Source of the DNA: Bacteroidota bacterium
Lineage (GTDB): Bacteria; Bacteroidota; Bacteroidia; UBA8524
Length of the DNA: 64,000 nucleotides
Reading direction: 5' to 3'
Assembly: GCA_006226545.1 (NCBI GenBank)
Contig: SBGR01000079.1
Location: 1 to 64,000 of the forward strand
The notes beneath the pieces were generated by a model. That model was not told where the DNA came from. It saw nothing but the letters and a program-made list of their open reading frames with translations, and ran no database searches. The translations under genes were made by a program, and so were the position numbers. Shown one piece after another: positions 62,718 through 64,000 of this stretch; the first letter of the stretch is position 1, and each line of letters opens with the position of its first letter.

Positions 62718-63058
62718 AGTAATGCGAAGCTCCGAGTGCTTGTGTCAGGAAAAAAGTGCATTTCCCTTCGTGACGAAGACAAGGATTAGCCTTGACACTC
62801 GGATAAAATTCTGACAGAAAATTCAAGTGAGAAATAAACTCAAATGAGATTAGGAGACTAGAATAACTTCATGAGCCTCCGGTTGATGACCACTTCTGTT
62901 ATTACTCCACTAATCAAGATCCAAATTCCAAAGAAGGGTCTCGAATTAGACTAGACTTTGGAACTTATAGAGCAGATGACAGATTTGCGCATACATCTAC
63001 AAAACTTTTTATCCTTCCATCGCTTATTGAATGGAAAGAAACCATTTAACTTGCCCTT
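62718..63058. other. Intergenic region between the solenoid gene and cinA
   Basis: About 340 bases without a convincing gene. A short minus-strand open stretch near 62865-62950 (PFFGIWILISGVITEVVINRR, no start codon) could be a degraded membrane-protein end, but it is too short to support. A TAACTTG element, one T short of the -7 consensus, lies just before the cinA start. I see nothing else. Confidence 0.5.
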
Positions 63059-64000
63059 GTGAAAGCAGAGATCATCACCATAGGAGACGAAATACTCATA
63101 GGCCAGATTGTTGATACCAATTCGGCATGGATGGGACAGCAACTGAACCCCATTGGAGTTGACATTGTGCAAATCAGTTCCATCTCGGATCAGGTGGAGC
63201 ATATTATCAAAGCCATCAATGAAGCCCGCGGCAGAGCCGATATTATTTTAATTACCGGAGGCCTTGGACCTACCAAAGACGATGTCACTAAAAAGACCTT
63301 AGCGAAGTACTTTGATTCGGAGATGGCGATGGATCCGATAGCTTTGGAGCATGTGACGCAGATTTTCGCTAAACGCAACTTGAAGATGATTGACATCAAC
63401 GAAGCGCAAGCCTTGCTGCCTGTGAAATGTAAACCACTCTACAATCCGGTGGGTACCGCTCCGGGCATGTGGTTTGAAGAAAATGAACAAGTGGTGGTTT
63501 CTATGCCGGGTGTGCCGTATGAGATGAAAAAAATGATGACTGAAAAAGTCATTCCAATGCTTCTAGAGCGTTATACCTTTCCGGTAATCCATCATAAAAA
63601 CTTCTTAACCAGCGGCATTGGCGAATCCTTCTTAAGTAAGCGCATTGCGCATCTGGAAGACAGCCTCCCTCCTCACATCAAACTTGCTTACCTCCCTAAT
63701 TACAGCACGGTTCGACTCCGTTTTTCGGCCAGAGGACAGGATGCCAAAGCCATGGAATCAGAGCTGGAAGAGATTGGACATCGCCTAAAAGAAATCATAC
63801 CTGAATACCTCATTTCAGACGAGGATATTCGCATTCAAGAAGTTATAGGCCGTATCCTTCAAGCTAAAAAACTAAAGATAGGCACAGCCGAAAGTTGTAC
63901 CGGCGGTTATATGGCCCACCTTATCACAAGCGTTGCCGGCAGCAGTGCGTATTTCATGGGATCAGTTGTTTCCTATTCGAATGAAGTGAAAATGCAGGAA
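63059..64000 (+). CDS. cinA: CinA family protein (NMN/nicotinamide nucleotide amidohydrolase), 3' end cut by the window
   Basis: GTG start at 63059; 314 codons are visible without a stop, so the ORF track omits it. The N-terminal MoCF/COG1058 domain (AEIITIGDEILIGQIVDTNSAWM, ITGGLGPTKDDVTKKTLAKYF, YNPVGTAPGMWFEE, VSMPGVPYEMKKMM) is complete. The C-terminal PncC domain has begun (GTAESCTGGYMAHLITSVAGSS). These domains act as ADP-ribose pyrophosphatase and NMN deamidase in pyridine-nucleotide recycling. The ATG at 63031 is in another frame. Confidence 0.95.
   Translation, partial: MKAEIITIGDEILIGQIVDTNSAWMGQQLNPIGVDIVQISSISDQVEHIIKAINEARGRADIILITGGLGPTKDDVTKKTLAKYFDSEMAMDPIALEHVTQIFAKRNLKMIDINEAQALLPVKCKPLYNPVGTAPGMWFEENEQVVVSMPGVPYEMKKMMTEKVIPMLLERYTFPVIHHKNFLTSGIGESFLSKRIAHLEDSLPPHIKLAYLPNYSTVRLRFSARGQDAKAMESELEEIGHRLKEIIPEYLISDEDIRIQEVIGRILQAKKLKIGTAESCTGGYMAHLITSVAGSSAYFMGSVVSYSNEVKMQE

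Noticed and set aside
62865-62950. Possible membrane-protein remnant on the minus strand (PFFGIWILISG)
   Set aside because: Only about 29 codons, no start codon and no neighbour homologous to it; it may be chance.
62951-63202. 83-aa minus-strand ORF near the cinA start
   Set aside because: Most of it is antisense to the N-terminal domain of cinA.

Overview
This window looks like a chromosomal segment of a free-living member of the Bacteroidota, most likely Flavobacteriia or a neighbouring class. Four things suggest this. Promoter -7 elements of the TAnnTTTG type recur directly in front of start codons. Several secreted proteins carry type IX secretion (T9SS) C-terminal sorting domains. A TonB-dependent receptor carries a carboxypeptidase-like N-terminal domain. 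There is also a CrtI/CrtB/CrtY/CrtD-type carotenoid operon. Many genes are near-leaderless, with ATG 4-17 nt behind the -7 element. I saw no rRNA, tRNA, CRISPR array, IS element or phage gene.

Layout. 1-6.3 kb (minus): carA-eno and a large PKD/IgGFc-like T9SS protein. 6.4-15.4 kb (plus): zinc-ribbon protein, CsaA-like protein, TonB receptor, PaaE-like flavin/2Fe-2S reductase, NatAB-type ABC exporter, WD40 protein, RidA/aminomuconate-deaminase-like protein and a hypothetical. 15.4-21.4 kb: tryptophan 2,3-dioxygenase, rfbC, an envelope coiled-coil/DUF3078 pair, retropepsin-like protease, malate dehydrogenase and a Qnr-like pentapeptide protein. 21.4-42.4 kb (minus): a 21-kb co-directional surface locus. 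It holds a beta-helix protein, a 1149-aa repeat protein with a T9SS signal, a propeller-type sensor kinase with a LuxR response regulator, an outer-membrane beta-barrel candidate, a 3042-aa TANFOR-like giant and an Fn3-like protein. 42.5-45 kb: succinyl-CoA:3-ketoacid CoA-transferase, a Crp-like regulator and an SRPBCC protein.

45-50.6 kb (minus): a tightly packed operon, ECF sigma factor-crtI-crtB-unknown-crtY-crtD. The genes read as a route to a monocyclic, 3',4'-didehydro carotenoid of the myxol/saproxanthin/flexixanthin type. Its promoter is surrounded by repeated TTGTTTAA/TTAAACAA sites in two pairs of identical geometry, which looks like an operator for an unseen regulator. 50.9-55.6 kb (plus): a PTPS/QueD-folE pair and a multi-PAS histidine kinase with a separate receiver protein that starts at TTG behind an unusually strong Shine-Dalgarno sequence. 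56-59.5 kb: serS, a secreted Kazal-domain protein, mscL and tyrS. 59.6-62.7 kb (minus): a 982-aa surface protein followed by a 52-aa PID-CTERM-like protein missed by the ORF track. The window ends inside cinA.

The parts most worth a second look are the bracketed sigma-crt promoter, the 21-kb TCS/TANFOR surface locus with its large internal duplications, the hidden PID-CTERM gene, and the perfect inverted repeat that contains the start codon of the ABC ATPase gene.
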